Positions 10,401 through 23,262 are shown, numbered from the stretch's first letter. The stretch: 64,000 nucleotides of DNA from Rhododendron vialii (GCF_030253575.1 NC_080567.1:30330501-30394500); one strand, 5' to 3'. Notes: a model not told the origin generated them from the sequence alone. Numbers and translations: made by a program.

Positions 10401-13071
10401 TGTTTTGATATCTATGTAAGGGAAAGATAATAATACTATAACTTCATGCATTAACTGACTAGAAAGACAACTTCTATATTGAAAAGCGTAACAAGTGATA
10501 CAACCACTAATTACTCACAACATTCAGGATAACTAAAACTAGTTGGCAGCTAAGTATTTTGCCCACCTGCATTTTTGTATGATGGCCAGCAATATGAAGA
10601 TCCAAGAAAATACTGGTTCTCTATATATATGAAATGTTGGGCTGATCTAATTGCGTTAACATATGCGGTATGTATGCTTCTGTCAACTTGTAAATTCTTC
10701 CCGCATACAAGGCTCTGCAATAAAAGTCAGGTTAGAGGACCATAGAACAGGACAAAAAAACCTGCTTGCAATGAATGTAACTGAACTCAACAAGTCCCCT
10801 GAGCTAGTTCTAACCTGTGACTCAGCTTCCTTAACATCTTTTGGAAATCCTTTAACTGATCCAGAATCAATTGATCGAAAAACCTGGCAAGGGGGATAGC
10901 TACTTAATCAGACCTTGTATTACCTTTTGCTCTCACCAAACATTTGAGAAGTATATGCTCCCCTACCTGAACATGCCAGGTCTCAGGATCTTCCTCATCA
11001 TTAACACGTAAAGCACTGTCACCATTAGGACCAGAAGAGGGGGTGAGTATCCATGACATCCGGTCCAGCTTTATCAAGGCGTCATCATGCCAATGTGTAA
11101 CCTTTTTGAGCTTGAAATTCCGCCATTTTGCGGCTTTTCTCCATCTTTGTTCAAAATTAGTCATTATATCGAAAGCAGCTGGACCTTCAATCTTACAGTG
11201 TAAATCATGCCACGGTTGCCTCGGTCCACGGGAGCGAGACTGTACATATTAACCAGAACACAATAGCGAAAAGAAGCACCATTGGAATACAACTTGTTAA
11301 AAGCAATCCCACAATCACTCTAACTCGAACAAGCATTGAAATAAACTCAGCCTTAGAAAATAATTCTAGACATATCCAATGACTCCTTACCGTAAATGTG
11401 GGATTACGAAAATCATTTTCAAAGACCGTGTCAAGATCACGAAACAGCCTATGCTCAGGAGTATCATACCGTCCATCACATAAATCCAAACCACCAATAA
11501 AGGCACTAACTTTCCGATTATTTCCAGTAGCTTGAGTGTCAAGAATCACACACTTCTGATGATGTGTAAAAAGAGTTCCCACCACCTGTTCAGAATGGAC
11601 GGATCACATCAATTAATGAACAGCTAAAATTCACGAATCCGCATTAGTTAGATATGTTGCTTACTTTTCTCAATCAATAACACTTCATGAGAATACAAAT
11701 TTGGAAGACTTACATAAATCATAACATTACCTTTTCTACTACCACCTGTCACTTGGAAAGTGCTCTCCCATAGCAAACAAATGAATAAGAAAAGAAGTAT
11801 TCCGAACCTGTTGTTTGAAAATACTAAGCTTATTGCTGGCATAACGAGGGCAAAGCACACATTGGACGCTTGAGCGTTTGAAAAACTTTCTTGTTTCCTC
11901 ATCATGAGTCTGCATCAAACCTTCCTGCTTTCAAGTCTATGATTAGATACAATGAGTACAAAAATGCAAGAGGAATATGAAGTCTTTGACTAGATGTGGT
12001 GCAATAATGCAATCATATAAGAGACATACTCAGTAAACATCTCAATTCTCCTCTCTTTTCTTCAAAAAGGTCCAGCGTCCAAAAAAAAAAAAACATGTTG
12101 TGATATGATAATACAAATAAAATCTCTGGAAAATATATGACCATTACCGTTTTCAAAAGAAATTTGTCATGTGAAGTTTTATCATCCCAAATAAGCAACA
12201 GCACGCGAACACCTTCTTGTGACTTGTACTTTAGCAATTCTCCAAGGGAAAGCTCTCCTCCAGAAGGCAATGGTCTCGTTGGCTCCCTCACAAGCTTCAC
12301 CCGGTGATATATAGACCATCCAACGATATAAATCATGTGGTGAGCTTCTAATATGGCATGACAAATATCCTCCCAGCATTTGTTTTGGTGGAAAACTTTT
12401 CCGCCATCCAGTAAAATCTCAGGAAGCATTCCATCGGGCATATGGGCATCCTGATAAAGGGTGACACTCCCTCCTTTCCGGAGGGGAAAATATGTATTTG
12501 CTACTCCAACGCCATCCTTATGCAAAGGGTTTTCACCAACTGGAATAAACTGAATAGAAAGATGCAATTCGGGATTCAAGTGATTCCCATAAGATCCTAC
12601 TATAGGGAACCACCCGTCAATTTTATTACCGGAGACTAATTTGTCTGCAGAGATCTCTACCACACCAATAAGTTGGGCACCAAGAATATCATTATCCTTG
12701 ACCTGAAATTCCACTTTTACCACAGGGTGAGCTACTGGAACATGAAAATGCTCATCCCACAAAGGGAACTCGGAGTTGGTTATTACTCTAGTTTGAGCTA
12801 CAGTAGCACCCGCTAGGCAAACAGACACATAAGGGTCGCTAGTAATGGCCGAGTGCCTGCCGGAGGATTTACTCGCTATGTCAAAGGGAGATCCACAAGT
12901 CCCAAACATGGTAAAACACTTTCTCATTCTTTCCGTAGCTAAGTCCATGTTTGGAAGTGCTTTTGCTTCTACAATCCTTATATCCAGTTCTCCATGCAAG
13001 AAGACCATTTTCTGAGAAACATCAGCCTCATTTCTTGTAGGATTCTCGGAAACAACAGTATCACCATCCAT
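7490..13071 (-). CDS. Phospholipase D, delta type (C2-PLD)
   Basis: Hydrolyses membrane phospholipids to phosphatidic acid. Ten exons: 13,071-12,148; 11,924-11,808; 11,585-11,391; 11,239-10,967; 10,883-10,815; 10,714-10,567; 9,628-9,480; 9,182-9,009; 8,672-8,475; 7,783-7,490. All have GT/AG borders and join in frame to 846 aa (AtPLD-delta is 868). A Ca2+/lipid-binding C2 domain occupies roughly residues 25-190 ([27 protein letters not shown]). HKD motif 1 is HHQKCVILD in exon 3 and HKD motif 2 is [10 protein letters not shown] in exon 9. IYIENQYF is in exon 6 and the usual acidic C-terminal half follows. [11 protein letters not shown] and [24 protein letters not shown] favour delta over beta/gamma. 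Start: first ATG upstream of the C2 domain. A 5' UTR intron is possible (see 14,324-14,495). Confidence 0.93.
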
Positions 13072-14257
13072 TAGGACTTGAAATCTATAATGCCGATAGA
13101 CACATCAAAATGAGTCCAAATCCAGCTAGTGTCCTTTACAGAAAAGGTGCTGTAACTGATGAAGATTTAGGCAGATGTTGAAAGTATGCTATGTCCAGAA
13201 ACCACTTCAAATCTAAACCATGCCAGATCCTCGTTAGAAAACACTGCCTCAGCACTATAGCAATTGTAAAGAGGAACAAATTGAAATAATTGAACTACCT
13301 GTTTAGTCATCTACAACAATGATACGTAGTTTTAGAAGTTCATGAAAACTTCATTCCTTGCAAAGAAACAGAAATTTAACCCAATAGAAATGACGCAGGC
13401 ACCTACTCTTTGTCCCCCTAAACAAGCAGCCCAAGTAAGGTTGAGTAATCCACTCCTAAAAGCCTCTTGCCAAGGTGGCCCTCTAAAGCTTCAATTCATG
13501 ATGGAACTGATCCACGAACGTCCTTCACTGAAAAAGCAGAAATAGAAACGAAGAGCCAATTATTTACAGAATTATTATGGACATAATTAAACAATCAGTT
13601 ATAGGCTATGTAGAAGAAGGAAAAGTACATGCACAATTGCACATGAACTGAATCTTGTTTATATTGTTTTTTTTTTCTTTTGGGTAAGTAAAATCTTGCT
13701 TATATGGTTAGATAGCTTGATATGCATTGTTGGGCTCATTTCCCAACAGCTTAAGTTTTTGAGACAATCGGTAACTTTAACAGATATAAGCAAATGCTTA
13801 CTCATTACTATTGCTACGGATAAAAATTTGACAGCCACAAGACAAAACATAAATGTTAATATTGTGTATAAGCAAATGATGACTCGTAACTATTGCTGCT
13901 GATGACAATTTGACACCCACAAGATAAACAGAAATGTTAACTATTGCTGCTCAAGGCGGTCCTGTAATCTGGGTTCGTACGTTTCCCCTCTTGGATTTCC
14001 CATTTAATCAATTCCTATCACTACACGAATTGCGGTATTGGCTCGTGCAAACGAAATTATGGAAACCCATGAACCAATTTAGCCACTGGCATGTCCAAAG
14101 GAATGCATTAACGTACTATTTGAAAGAGAGAACATCAAACCCACAAACCATCTCAATTAACCAATACTTAGAGCTCACAAACAAACACACGATCATTGTG
14201 ATTCACCCGCTGATTTAAAGAAACAAAACCCACATTTTAAATGCATTGACGATATTA

Positions 14258-14304
<47 letters not shown>

Positions 14305-14323
14305 GGGGGTGGTAATGTGTTAC
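13072..14323. other. PLD upstream region / possible 5' UTR intron
   Basis: No convincing coding sequence. A minus-strand candidate acceptor (CTTTTTCAG) near 13,530 could open a non-coding exon between the 14,324-14,495 exon and the PLD start codon. A near-duplicate of about 50 bp occurs at 13,790-13,925 (AATTTGACA-CCACAAGA words). A (GA)20 tract spans 14,262-14,301. Confidence 0.4.
14262..14301. repeat. (GA)n microsatellite
   Basis: Perfect GA dinucleotide tract of about 40 bp just downstream (minus-strand sense) of the candidate donor at 14,324. A short second GA/GT tract lies near 14,515-14,541. Confidence 0.95.
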
Positions 14324-14495
14324 CTTGAAAAGAGAAGGGACGAATCGGAAGACCAGAGGCATACGAAGAGATAGAGGGAGGGGGGAGGGCGGAAGAGGAG
14401 AAAAGATTGAGGTGTTTGCAATTTGGAACAAGAGAGGGATCACCACCACAAGCAAAACCGAAATAGGCGGGAATCTCTGGTATCCACGCAGCCAT
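14324..14495 (-). other. Candidate 5' exon with upstream ORF, probably of PLD
   Basis: A minus-strand ATG at 14,495 opens a frame of 57 codons ending at a good donor (TTTTCAAG|GTAACA) at 14,324. The peptide begins MAAWIPEIPAYFGFACGG and matches no family I know. If spliced to the acceptor near 13,530, the frame continues VKDVRGSVPS and stops. It would then be a leader uORF of the PLD mRNA rather than part of PLD. It could also be the first exon of an unrelated short gene. Confidence 0.3.
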
Positions 14496-15469
14496 TTTCT
14501 TGCTTTTATGTTAGAAGAGAGAGAGAGTGTGTGTGTGTGTGATTTTTTTTAATTTTTTTTGTACTTCGGAATATTTGAGAGAGAGTGATGGTTACTTTAA
14601 CGTTTTGACGACCGAAACCAACGAAGCAGTCACGAATTTTTTTCCATTTCTCGTGGAGCAAGATCACGTCGCGTGGCACTTCAACTTCTTCATGATTGGT
14701 GAATCAAGTGCAGGACCCACCACTAATATGAGTGTGGAATGTGTTACCCCGGACCAACGATTTTTATGTCGGTAAACAAATTGTAAGTGGCATGTTGTAA
14801 TAAGCGTGCTATATAACATGTTTTGATTAGTGTGTGTGGAGTATTACTCCAAAGGAACGCTCAATAACAAATCGGCAATCTCACCGGGAAATGATTGCTA
14901 CCCAATAGTAAAACCGAAAGTGAGTGATGCATTGTTATATGACTAGGAGTAGTTAGACTCGTGCTCGCTTTGTCAAAAGATAGTATGGGTTTCGCTCGAA
15001 TGAATAATAAGCAAGTAAAATTCAAACACAAGATTGAATTTTGTTAACTTTTCAAGCAAATCCTTTAAATTGCTAGAGCTTGAAAAAAGCAATATGAAAT
15101 ACTGCATTCGTCTCGTAAAGATTATCTCATCTAATAAAAAAAGATAATTTAAAATTAATGCAATTATGTCAAAAACTAATTCAGCCTTTTTTTTTGCAAG
15201 TTACGAGATATCGATTAATTATTTTACTTTACGGAGGGAAAATACGTTCTTTTTAAATTCTCATTTAAAAGCCAAACAATATTTTCAGAATAGAGGGAGA
15301 AATAAAATCAAATTACTCAACCTCGACAATAAGCTCAAGAAAAGCTCGTTCGGAAACAAAAAATACTAGCAAATAAACGTTCATTTTCTTCTTATTTGTT
15401 GAACCAACCAGACATGGAAAAAAAACATTTACCCTATTTACTTCATATTTATGTGGCTCTTTCCTTTAA

Positions 15470-15610
15470 GGAAATTGATTTTCACACTTTCCTTTTTTTA
15501 TATCCACACTTCAGTTTGTCTTTTAGCAAAAAAAAATCATATACTTTCAACACTAAAAGACAAAAAAAGAAGTGTAGATATCAAAAAAGAGGGTGTGAAA
15601 ATCAATTTCC
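15470..15610. mobile_element. Mutator-like (MULE) MITE with 9-bp TSD
   Basis: 141-bp, almost entirely palindromic element. It starts GGAAATTGATTTTCACAC and ends with the reverse complement GTGTGAAAATCAATTTCC. The inverted arms extend about 57 bp with an A/T-rich turn. A perfect 9-bp direct repeat TTCCTTTAA flanks it (15,461-15,469 and 15,611-15,619), the duplication length characteristic of Mutator-type transposition. Confidence 0.88.
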
Positions 15611-15619
15611 TTCCTTTAA

Positions 15620-17684
15620 TTTGAGATATTAGCAATTCTGAGCAGCGTGCTCTAAGACCTTTCTATAGAGCATTGGTGCAGAAGCACAATTTTTCCTTTG
15701 CCAATTTTCACATCTAAGATCCAAACATAGCACGGATCCGGGGGTGCTGTAGTGCACTCCATGTAATGCACGTATAGGGCGACACACAACTTTCGATCTC
15801 ATTAATCAACGGTCCACATTAAAAATCCATTATGACCAGTAATAAATGATTCTTACCGGTCATAATTAAAAATCATATCTCAACTATTCATTGTCAATAT
15901 CGATAGCCCGGGTGCCTCCTACATGGTATCTTGCAGGGCCTTACACTACAGGATTTCCCAATCCATTACCATATGGGAGGACCACGGAACAGAAAAAAAA
16001 CAGAGTACACACCAACAACAGAAGCAGAAACAACCTCTCCCAGATTTAGAGCAAAGCTCCAGCCCATTACCCTTCTCCAGCTAAGGGCGAGAAAGTAGCC
16101 GGAGTTGGGCGATGGGCTGGAGGTTTGCCCTTCTCCGGCTACTTATGTATAATGTTCTTGCAATGATCAAAATCAATACCAGACATTGATAAATCCCAGC
16201 TGCCACCGGAGAGGGAAGGAACCAACAATAGTCAGCAGGCTTTTCACAATACTATCAATAACTTTATTAAACTGAGAGAGCTTAAGTTTATCCTGTAACG
16301 TGCAGTTTCATAGCACGTCCTCTCGGGTCAAAAGTCTGACTTGAGAACTAGATACCATTTGACGATCTCGTTTCAAATGACTTTCCAGGTTCATAAGGCG
16401 ACATAGGCACATCAAAATCAACACGATCTAAATGAACAAAACAATTCACAAGACTACTAACATATATCGACTCCTGGAACAAAATCCATTATAGCTCATA
16501 ATCCCACTAGCTACAAAGAAAGACAAGTAACACGACTATTTACCAAAGCCGGCCTTTAGAAAGTCTTCTGGTCTGTTGTTTTGACACAAACACTCGCGCG
16601 CAGAGACACAAGTAGAATGTGGAGTTGTATTTCATCTCATCATCTCAAAGTTCTCAAATCTTGTCAACATCTCTCACCTGCAATGATTAACAAAACAACG
16701 CCAATATGGCCCAGGAAAGAGAGAGAGGGGAAAAAATTCCACTTAGACGGAGAAAAGGGGGAAAATCTTGCTTCGTCAGTTGAAACTAATACAACAGAAT
16801 TTGCCAAATGATTTAAACATCAGCCACGCCATCCACTTCTGAAAACACGACATATCATATTGGAAAATATCGGAAGGGATGGTGATAGCTAAAAATAGTA
16901 AAAATACTAAAACTGAAAAGGTATCTTGGATTGACGATTCCAATGTCCAACGAATACTTCGGAGCTCGGGAAATAAAATATACAATGCCCAGAGAAGTGT
17001 GAACCAGTAAGATCAGGAATTTAAAATAGGGACCAACAAGTATTACTATTGGCAAACAGAAATAATTTATTCACCGATCTGGTAGAAACAATCCACACAA
17101 GGTTATGCCCCCTGTGTCTTGTCGGAGAAAAGTTCACCAATATGGTGGCCACAGCAAGGGGGTTCAGCTTTGTCAATTGATACATGCAGGCTCTACAAAT
17201 AGATATTAGTCTACACTGATCTTACAAGACAACTGGCTGAGGGTTTTCCCAACAAATTTACAGATCCTACAAAAGACGATATCGACTTCAACAACGGCTA
17301 AACCAATTTTCATTGGTATTGACTAGTGAGGTTCTAGTAGTAGTTATGCCCTTAGGCTATGTTTGGCTGTCATAGTGGATAAGGAAGGACAATTGTCCCT
17401 AGAAGATTAGGATATGACAAACTGGGACAATTTTACAGTGCAAAGAGTCCCATCTGATGTTTGGTTTGTGAGGGTTAACATATAGAATTCGATGTGGGCC
17501 ATACCAAGTTTTGGGAATGCACTATCCATAACCAAAGACCTTATGGAGGACTCAGAACTACGTATGGAAATAGGCCCAATGGCCTGCAATTTACGGCCCT
17601 TTTATAGTGCTTATTATTGACCTACAGGCCCTCAAGGGCCCAACCGCCCAAGGCTAGCCTGGGATGAAGATTTCTAGCTCGGAT
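15620..17684. other. Intergenic region, no gene seen
   Basis: I find no domain-bearing frame. A weak inverted repeat at about 16,045-16,145 (AAGCTCCAGCCCAT facing ATGGGCTGGAGG, with AGTAGCCGG facing CCGGCTACTT) could be a small foldback element. Material near 17,350-17,600 has ATGTTTGG words typical of decayed DNA transposons, but I could not set ends. Confidence 0.45.
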
Positions 17685-17877
17685 CAGTATTCTAAAACAA
17701 GGAATTAATCGGTAATTATTCGCCGATTAATTGTTGGTGGAGCCTATCTGATTAGGTCCGACTAACGATTAATCACCGATTACTAATTAATATGCACGAT
17801 TAATTGCCGATAAATCCAATTAATCGCTCGAAGGTGGTTGACCGCCCGAGCGCCAAGTGACTTTTATTAGAACATTG
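17685..17877. mobile_element. hAT-type MITE
   Basis: 193 bp with ends CAGTATTCTAAAA and (inverted) CAATGTTCTAATAAAA. It is flanked by the 8-bp near-direct repeat GCTCGGAT / GCTGGGAT (17,677-17,684 and 17,878-17,885). The interior is built of repeated CGATTAAT words in both orientations. No coding capacity. Confidence 0.72.
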
Positions 17878-17987
17878 GCTGGGATCACTGGCAAACATGT
17901 ATTCAACTATTACATGATGCCTCTGAAATTTTGACACACAATAAGAGATAAAGGAACATTATGATTTCTTAATAACAAGGGGAGTTC

Positions 17988-20900
17988 TTACTTGGTTTGC
18001 CCAGTATGTGCCATCGGTGCATAGGTCCCTTGCTCTCCTTGAATGTGCTCGAACCTATGCTCTTCTCTATTCCCCCCGTAACCATGACCCGTTTCTTGCA
18101 TGTGATTTGCACCAACTCCCTGTCCATGATTCCCGCCTGCAGCTTGGCCATAATTCCCGCCTGCACCTTGTCCATAATTCCCGCCTGCACCTTGTCCATA
18201 ATTTCCCTGTGATGCTGGTCTATAATTTGTTCCTCCTCCTTGGCCGTTATCAAACCCTGCACCTTGTCCATAATTCCCGCCTGCACCTTGTCCATAATTT
18301 CCCTGTGCTGCCTGTCTATAATTTGTTCCTCCTGCTTGGCTGTAATCAAACCTTGCTCCTTGTCCATAATTTCCTCCACCCTGTCCATAATTACCATCAG
18401 CAATTTGACCATAACTCCCACCCGATCCATGCCCGTAGGGTGGACCTTGTGGAGGTGCATAATTTTTGTTCTCTACTCTGGAATCCCTTTGCTCTGGTTG
18501 AAATCTTCCACCTTGGGGGTTATAATATCCTTGCTCATTTTGGTTGTAAGTGGCCTGATTTGAAGGCATTGGATCTCGTCCCCTAGGAGCGTCATTCGAT
18601 GGCATAGGATCTCTTCTATCTCCTGCGCCAGGTGGTCCATATATAGGTTGCATTGGAGAATTTCGTGGTCGTTCGAAATTCCTTGCATCCCCATACATCG
18701 GTCGCTGGTCTCCAAAGGATGGACCATGTTGTTGGTTTGGCACCGGTTGCCTTGGCTGGTTTGGCATTGGTTGCCTCGGCTGGTTTGGATTAAATTCTCT
18801 AGGTCTATTGTCATATCTTGGTCTTGGCCTCCCATACTGAACCGGAGGCGGTCTAGGTGTGATGACTCCATTCTCATACTTGTCTCCTGACATTTATAGC
18901 AAAGGAAGTATTTTTTCCATTAGGGCTCACTTATCAGGAAACAGAGTTATTTGAACTAATTTAATAAAAACCTGATTAAAAGAATCCTAATAGCCACAAC
19001 CAGAAACAAACTTAACGTTGGATCAATAAGTTTCCTACCTAATTAGCAGTAATAATCAGCAGTAATAATAAGCAGTAATAAAATAAGTTTTTTTTTTTCT
19101 AACTCCAAACTTAACGTTGAACTAATCAGCAGTAATAAAATAAGTTTTCTACCTCCATACTCTTTGTTCACCGGATCAATATAAGAATCTGGTAAAATAA
19201 ACACGACTCCAGGCAAACCTGATTCCAGCAAGAAATTAGTACACAAGGATAGCATCAGCAACTAATATGAGGCTTCAGTGTGAATGATAGGCAGCTTACC
19301 TCTAAATTTCTCAGACATTTCCTCCGTCACCAGACACTGAAAGCCTTGATAAGTTGTCGTACTGAAGGCATACATCTTCTTCTTTGCCTCTTCGTAACTA
19401 CAACCATTAAAGAAACCCTAATTACTTAGAGCAACAAAGCTTGAAATAGTCATCAAAATGAAAAAGACCCTTATTGCAAACTACTGCTGCGCTCAACCCC
19501 TTATGATCACCGTTATGAACACAGTTCGAACTATCTAAACAAGCAACAAATGAAGCATCTTATAATCAGTAGCAACCAACTTTCTGTAAGTGATATTGCA
19601 AGAGATGCAAACAAATTATGAGGAAAACAATTCTCTCTTGTGCTTGAATAGCAAATGAGAGGAGAAATTGTAAGGGTGGGTGAGAAAGGAGATAGGCGGA
19701 CTCTTCATTACCTAGTTTTGTTTCACACAAAAATGGTTTGCATGGCATGGGTGGGTCCAATGTGGCCCTGCCATGGGGTGGTTCCTACGTCTTAAAAAAA
19801 TGGTTGGATTAGGTTGATTCGCTGTGTATTGGCCAGCATCACAATACAAACAGAGAGAAACTGTCACTTGTATCCTTATTCTCACACTTTCATTTCTTTT
19901 TCTCACCCATGGGACGGGAGAGACCAAAGTCATTTCTTTCTCACCTGTTACCCCAAATTGACCGTAAATTTTAAAAAAAATAATCTGACTGCTCATTTCA
20001 AGGGAATAAAACCACATTGTACTGACAGAATTCGACACTTCACTCAATATTAACATGGTTCTCCCCTTCAGTCATGGAACAGATCCACACACACAATGAC
20101 ACGCCCAGCAACCAAACTAAAAGGGGTCGAAACCACATGATATGAGACTTGATATCTTGACATAAATACCCCTTCCAATACATGAATGCGAAAATCAAAG
20201 ACTAAAAGCATCCCCCACCCATATTCTCCGATTCAAATCACATGAAATTTACTTGTTTCTTTACTCAAACGAGGGTGACTTTTTGAATCTCCACAGGACC
20301 ACAGATACAAGCAGCTTCCAAATTAACAAATCTGCTGTTGGTGAAGCTTTTGCTCAAATCTATACTAAAATATCTCTTGGCAGATTGAGCTCTTCATCTC
20401 AAATAAAACCTCCACTGGAATTTAAGTAAAGGGCTTTAGACAGCCTACCTTATATAAATCCTTAAATAAGTTTGCGGGCTTTGTAGAATTGGCTCTGTCT
20501 TTTGTGCAAGGCTACTATGGTGTTTTCTTGTTTTATATGGCTTGCTCTACCATCGTCATCTCTGTTTGCCCCTTGGGAGCTTGTATCAATAAGTTACCAG
20601 ATTTACGCATCCGCTAGTGACGAAGTTTTCGTTCGAATTCATACTAAAATCTTACTTTGCCTATTGGATATCTTTGAACCAAATAAAACTTCTAATCGAA
20701 TACAAGTTAAAAGGGGTGAGCAAAGGGCTTTACATAGCCAAACACATAAACATACATAATACTTGTCACGTGCTGAGGTAGGGCTGCAAAACATTTATGA
20801 TTCATTACCGAGATGTTCGCGAGCAGCTCGAGCCTGAGCTTGGCTAGTAAATAAACGAGTGTTAATTAAGCTCGATTAGTTTACAAAACGAGCTCAAGTT

Positions 20901-21486
20901 AATTAGAAAAGTTTGGCTTGATTGAAAAAACGTGTGTAGTAAACGAACCGAGCTCGAACTGCCATTGTTTGGTAAAGCTCGACTACTTTTGAAAGAGCCG
21001 AGCTCAAACACATCAAAGCTCGGCTCGGCTTGTTTACACCCCTAACAATTTATTATATAGTAATGAATGAGCAGCGGAGGGAAGAGAGGAAACTGACCTT
21101 CCGACGACTTTGGCTAGGGTTTGCAGATATGTTTCGATCATTTCTTCGCGAGTCGGCGCCGGATCCTTGGGGAAATCCATAGTGATGAGCCAGTGATTGT
21201 AATCGCACCCCTCGAACAGGACCGTGTCTGGCCCGATATCGTCGTCGTACTTGTTGTTGTTTGGTCTAAATCTGGATGACGAGAGCAGCGCCGTGGACGA
21301 TCGGAAGAGCCTGGACTGAAACGGAAGGTGATTGTTGAGGCTAGGGTTTTGTGGGGCGATGGTGGTGGCGGAGGAGAGAAGGGGCGGGGCGGAGATCGCT
21401 GGAAATGGAGCAGAGAGTGTGTAGGGTTTGGTGAGGTGAGAGGAGAGTGAGAGGGCTCGGCGGAGACGGAGCGAGGAGAGCGCCAT
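17988..21486 (-). CDS. MORF8/RIP1-like organellar RNA editing factor
   Basis: Four exons: 21,486-21,098; 19,397-19,300; 19,218-19,153; 18,886-17,988; joined in frame to 483 aa. MORF/RIP proteins bind PPR editing factors and are needed for C-to-U editing in mitochondria and plastids. Residues 1-85 form an S/R/L-rich, acid-poor targeting peptide. The conserved MORF box follows: [40 protein letters not shown], and [26 protein letters not shown] across exons 1-4. The C-terminal 300 residues are Pro/Arg-rich, then a Gly/Tyr/Gln-rich tail with about a dozen NYGQGAGG-type repeats, as in MORF8/RIP1 (AtMORF8 is 395 aa), so this tail is longer than usual. Start: ATG directly before the targeting region. 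Intron 1 is about 1.7 kb and carries repeats. Confidence 0.92.
18065..18420 (-). repeat. Tandem Gly-Tyr-Gln coding repeat
   Basis: The last exon of the MORF8-like gene contains about 12 imperfect units of 24-30 bp encoding [16 protein letters not shown] variants. In phase, the repeats give a low-complexity prion-like tail. Several adjacent units are nearly identical at DNA level, which suggests recent slippage. Confidence 0.85.
20779..21044. repeat. Decayed DNA transposon in MORF8 intron 1
   Basis: The ends TAGGGCTGCAAA and (inverted) TAGGGGTGTAAAC resemble short terminal inverted repeats. The interior is filled with AGCTCGA/GAGCTCG words in both orientations. No target duplication is recognisable, so family and exact ends are uncertain. 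Confidence 0.5.
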
Positions 21487-22658
21487 GGGCGGCGATGCTG
21501 TGACAGTGGTGGTGGTGGATGATTCTAGAGAGAGGGAGCGAGTAGGAGAGTCCTAGGGTTTTAGAGGGGGTTTAGATTATCAGCTAACAAATTACTTTAC
21601 TCAGCAGCGACCGCACTATAGGGAGGCCTGAAGTAGTGGAGTAATTCTATGGGGTTCACTCTCCCGTCCAAGTTTTAAATCGGAGGAAACACTTCTGATT
21701 TGGACCGCACATTGTGAAAATAAATCAATGATTTAGATCTGTCGCAAACTCTTCGCTAGAAGAATTTAATTCTTCACGCAAATAGTTTTTAAGCAGATCG
21801 GAACCAATTGATTGCAGTATTAGACAATCAATATTTCGACTGTTCATTCAAGTCCAAAACTTGTATCGGAGAGGATCCACTTCCGGTGTGACGTTTGGTT
21901 TTTCTTAATTTAGACATAATAATTCACTTGGCCCATTGAATTTGATTTTGAACTAGTATATTTTGTTGGCCAGCTTTAAGTAGAGGTAAAAAAAACTTCC
22001 TATATGGAGTAACAAAAGAGTATAAAAAAAACTAGTAGTGCAGGGTCTATATAATTTGAGGATAATTTTTTTAATATATTATTAAATAGATTTTTTTTTT
22101 AAAATCGTTATGATGGAGGCCGCTGTCACTTGCCTCTGGCTCCATCTATGTTTACATCAAATAAGATAGTATATATGGCTCTAAGTTAAATAATGTCTTA
22201 AATTGAAAATGTCATTAATTTATACAAGTATTTGGTTGGAAGCCCAAAAATTCATAAGAATTAATCACAAATTGTCCAAAATTTCCAATTTCAGGAAAAG
22301 CAATTTACTTTAAGTTCATCACTTCAGTATTTCAAATTAGAATTCCTCTAAATATAAATTACCATTAGAAGAGAGACAACGACTTCACTGCATAATGCAT
22401 TTCTCTGACTTGTAGTATTTTTTGGGTTCCTGAATGATTCACACTTTCTTTCGATGATTCACACTTTCTCTACCTCACTCTAAAAAAAGCTCACAATCGA
22501 CGAAATAAGTAAAGTAAGCTAATACAAATTAAATGTTGCAAGAAAAATAACTTTTGATACACGAATAACTAAATCATCCATTATCAGTATTTTTTCTCTG
22601 ATATTAGTAGGTTTTGAACAACAACAAAATGTTATTAAGGATATATTAGCTATTACTA
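21487..22658. other. MORF8 promoter side and intergenic DNA
   Basis: The first 100 bp hold the GA-rich (CT-rich in sense) leader of the MORF8 gene. Beyond this is AT-rich DNA with no coding signal and no clear repeat ends. Confidence 0.5.
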
Positions 22659-22902
22659 CCCTCCGTTCTAATTTAATTGTCTTTTTTAGGAGTTCGTGCT
22701 ATTTTCTGATTGATTGTATCTTACATATATAATTTATAATATTTTAGGTGATTTCGAAAACAGTGTATTATAGAACAAATCGAGATCTATCAAATAAGAC
22801 CCATATTGGATATAAAATTCATTACTAATTTAAAAATATAACTAATTTTTTTTATCCAGTTAGAATAGAACTGTGACAAGTAAATTAAGACAAAAGGAGT
22901 GC
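22659..22902. mobile_element. Stowaway-like MITE
   Basis: The left end CCCTCCGTTCTAATTTAATT and the inverted right end GCACTCCTTTTGTCTTAATT are imperfect terminal inverted repeats flanked by TA (22,657-22,658 and 22,903-22,904). The interior shares AAATCGAGATCTATCAAATA words with the oppositely oriented copy at 23,686. Confidence 0.75.
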
Positions 22903-23169
22903 TATAAGTTTTGGTATTGGTAATGAATTTATTACTTAACTTATTTAAAAAAAAAGAAAAAAAGTTATTAGTTAACTTGTGAGGGTCAACCAACCAAGGG
23001 GTCATTGAAATACTAATGCAAACCATAGGAAGAGTCATTTCTCATACACGAGTTGAGAATATATTACTCTGTATGTTTATAATGCCAACGTCATGGACTC
23101 ATGGGTTGTGGAGAATATATCAAACTTTTGACAAATAAGGACAACTGGTCAACCCGCCGGCGCATGTGG

Positions 23170-23172
<3 letters not shown>

Positions 23173-23217
<45 letters not shown>

Positions 23218-23262
23218 GCCGGTGTATGTGGTACAGAGAGAGAGAGAGAGAGAGAGAGAGCA
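23173..23262. repeat. Paired (GA)n tracts in a small tandem repeat
   Basis: Two (GA)n runs (23,173-23,214 and 23,235-23,260) are each preceded by a near-identical unit reading CCGCCGGYGYATGTGGTACA. The arrangement is a two-unit tandem repeat of about 65 bp whose GA parts differ in length. It lies about 800 bp upstream of the MLO start. Confidence 0.9.

Noticed and set aside
16045-16145. Inverted repeat as a microRNA precursor
   Set aside because: Arms pair only in patches and there is no clear 21-nt duplex; better viewed as a decayed foldback element.
18008-18586. 192-codon plus-strand frame opposite MORF8
   Set aside because: Repetitive antisense shadow of the Gly-rich coding repeat.
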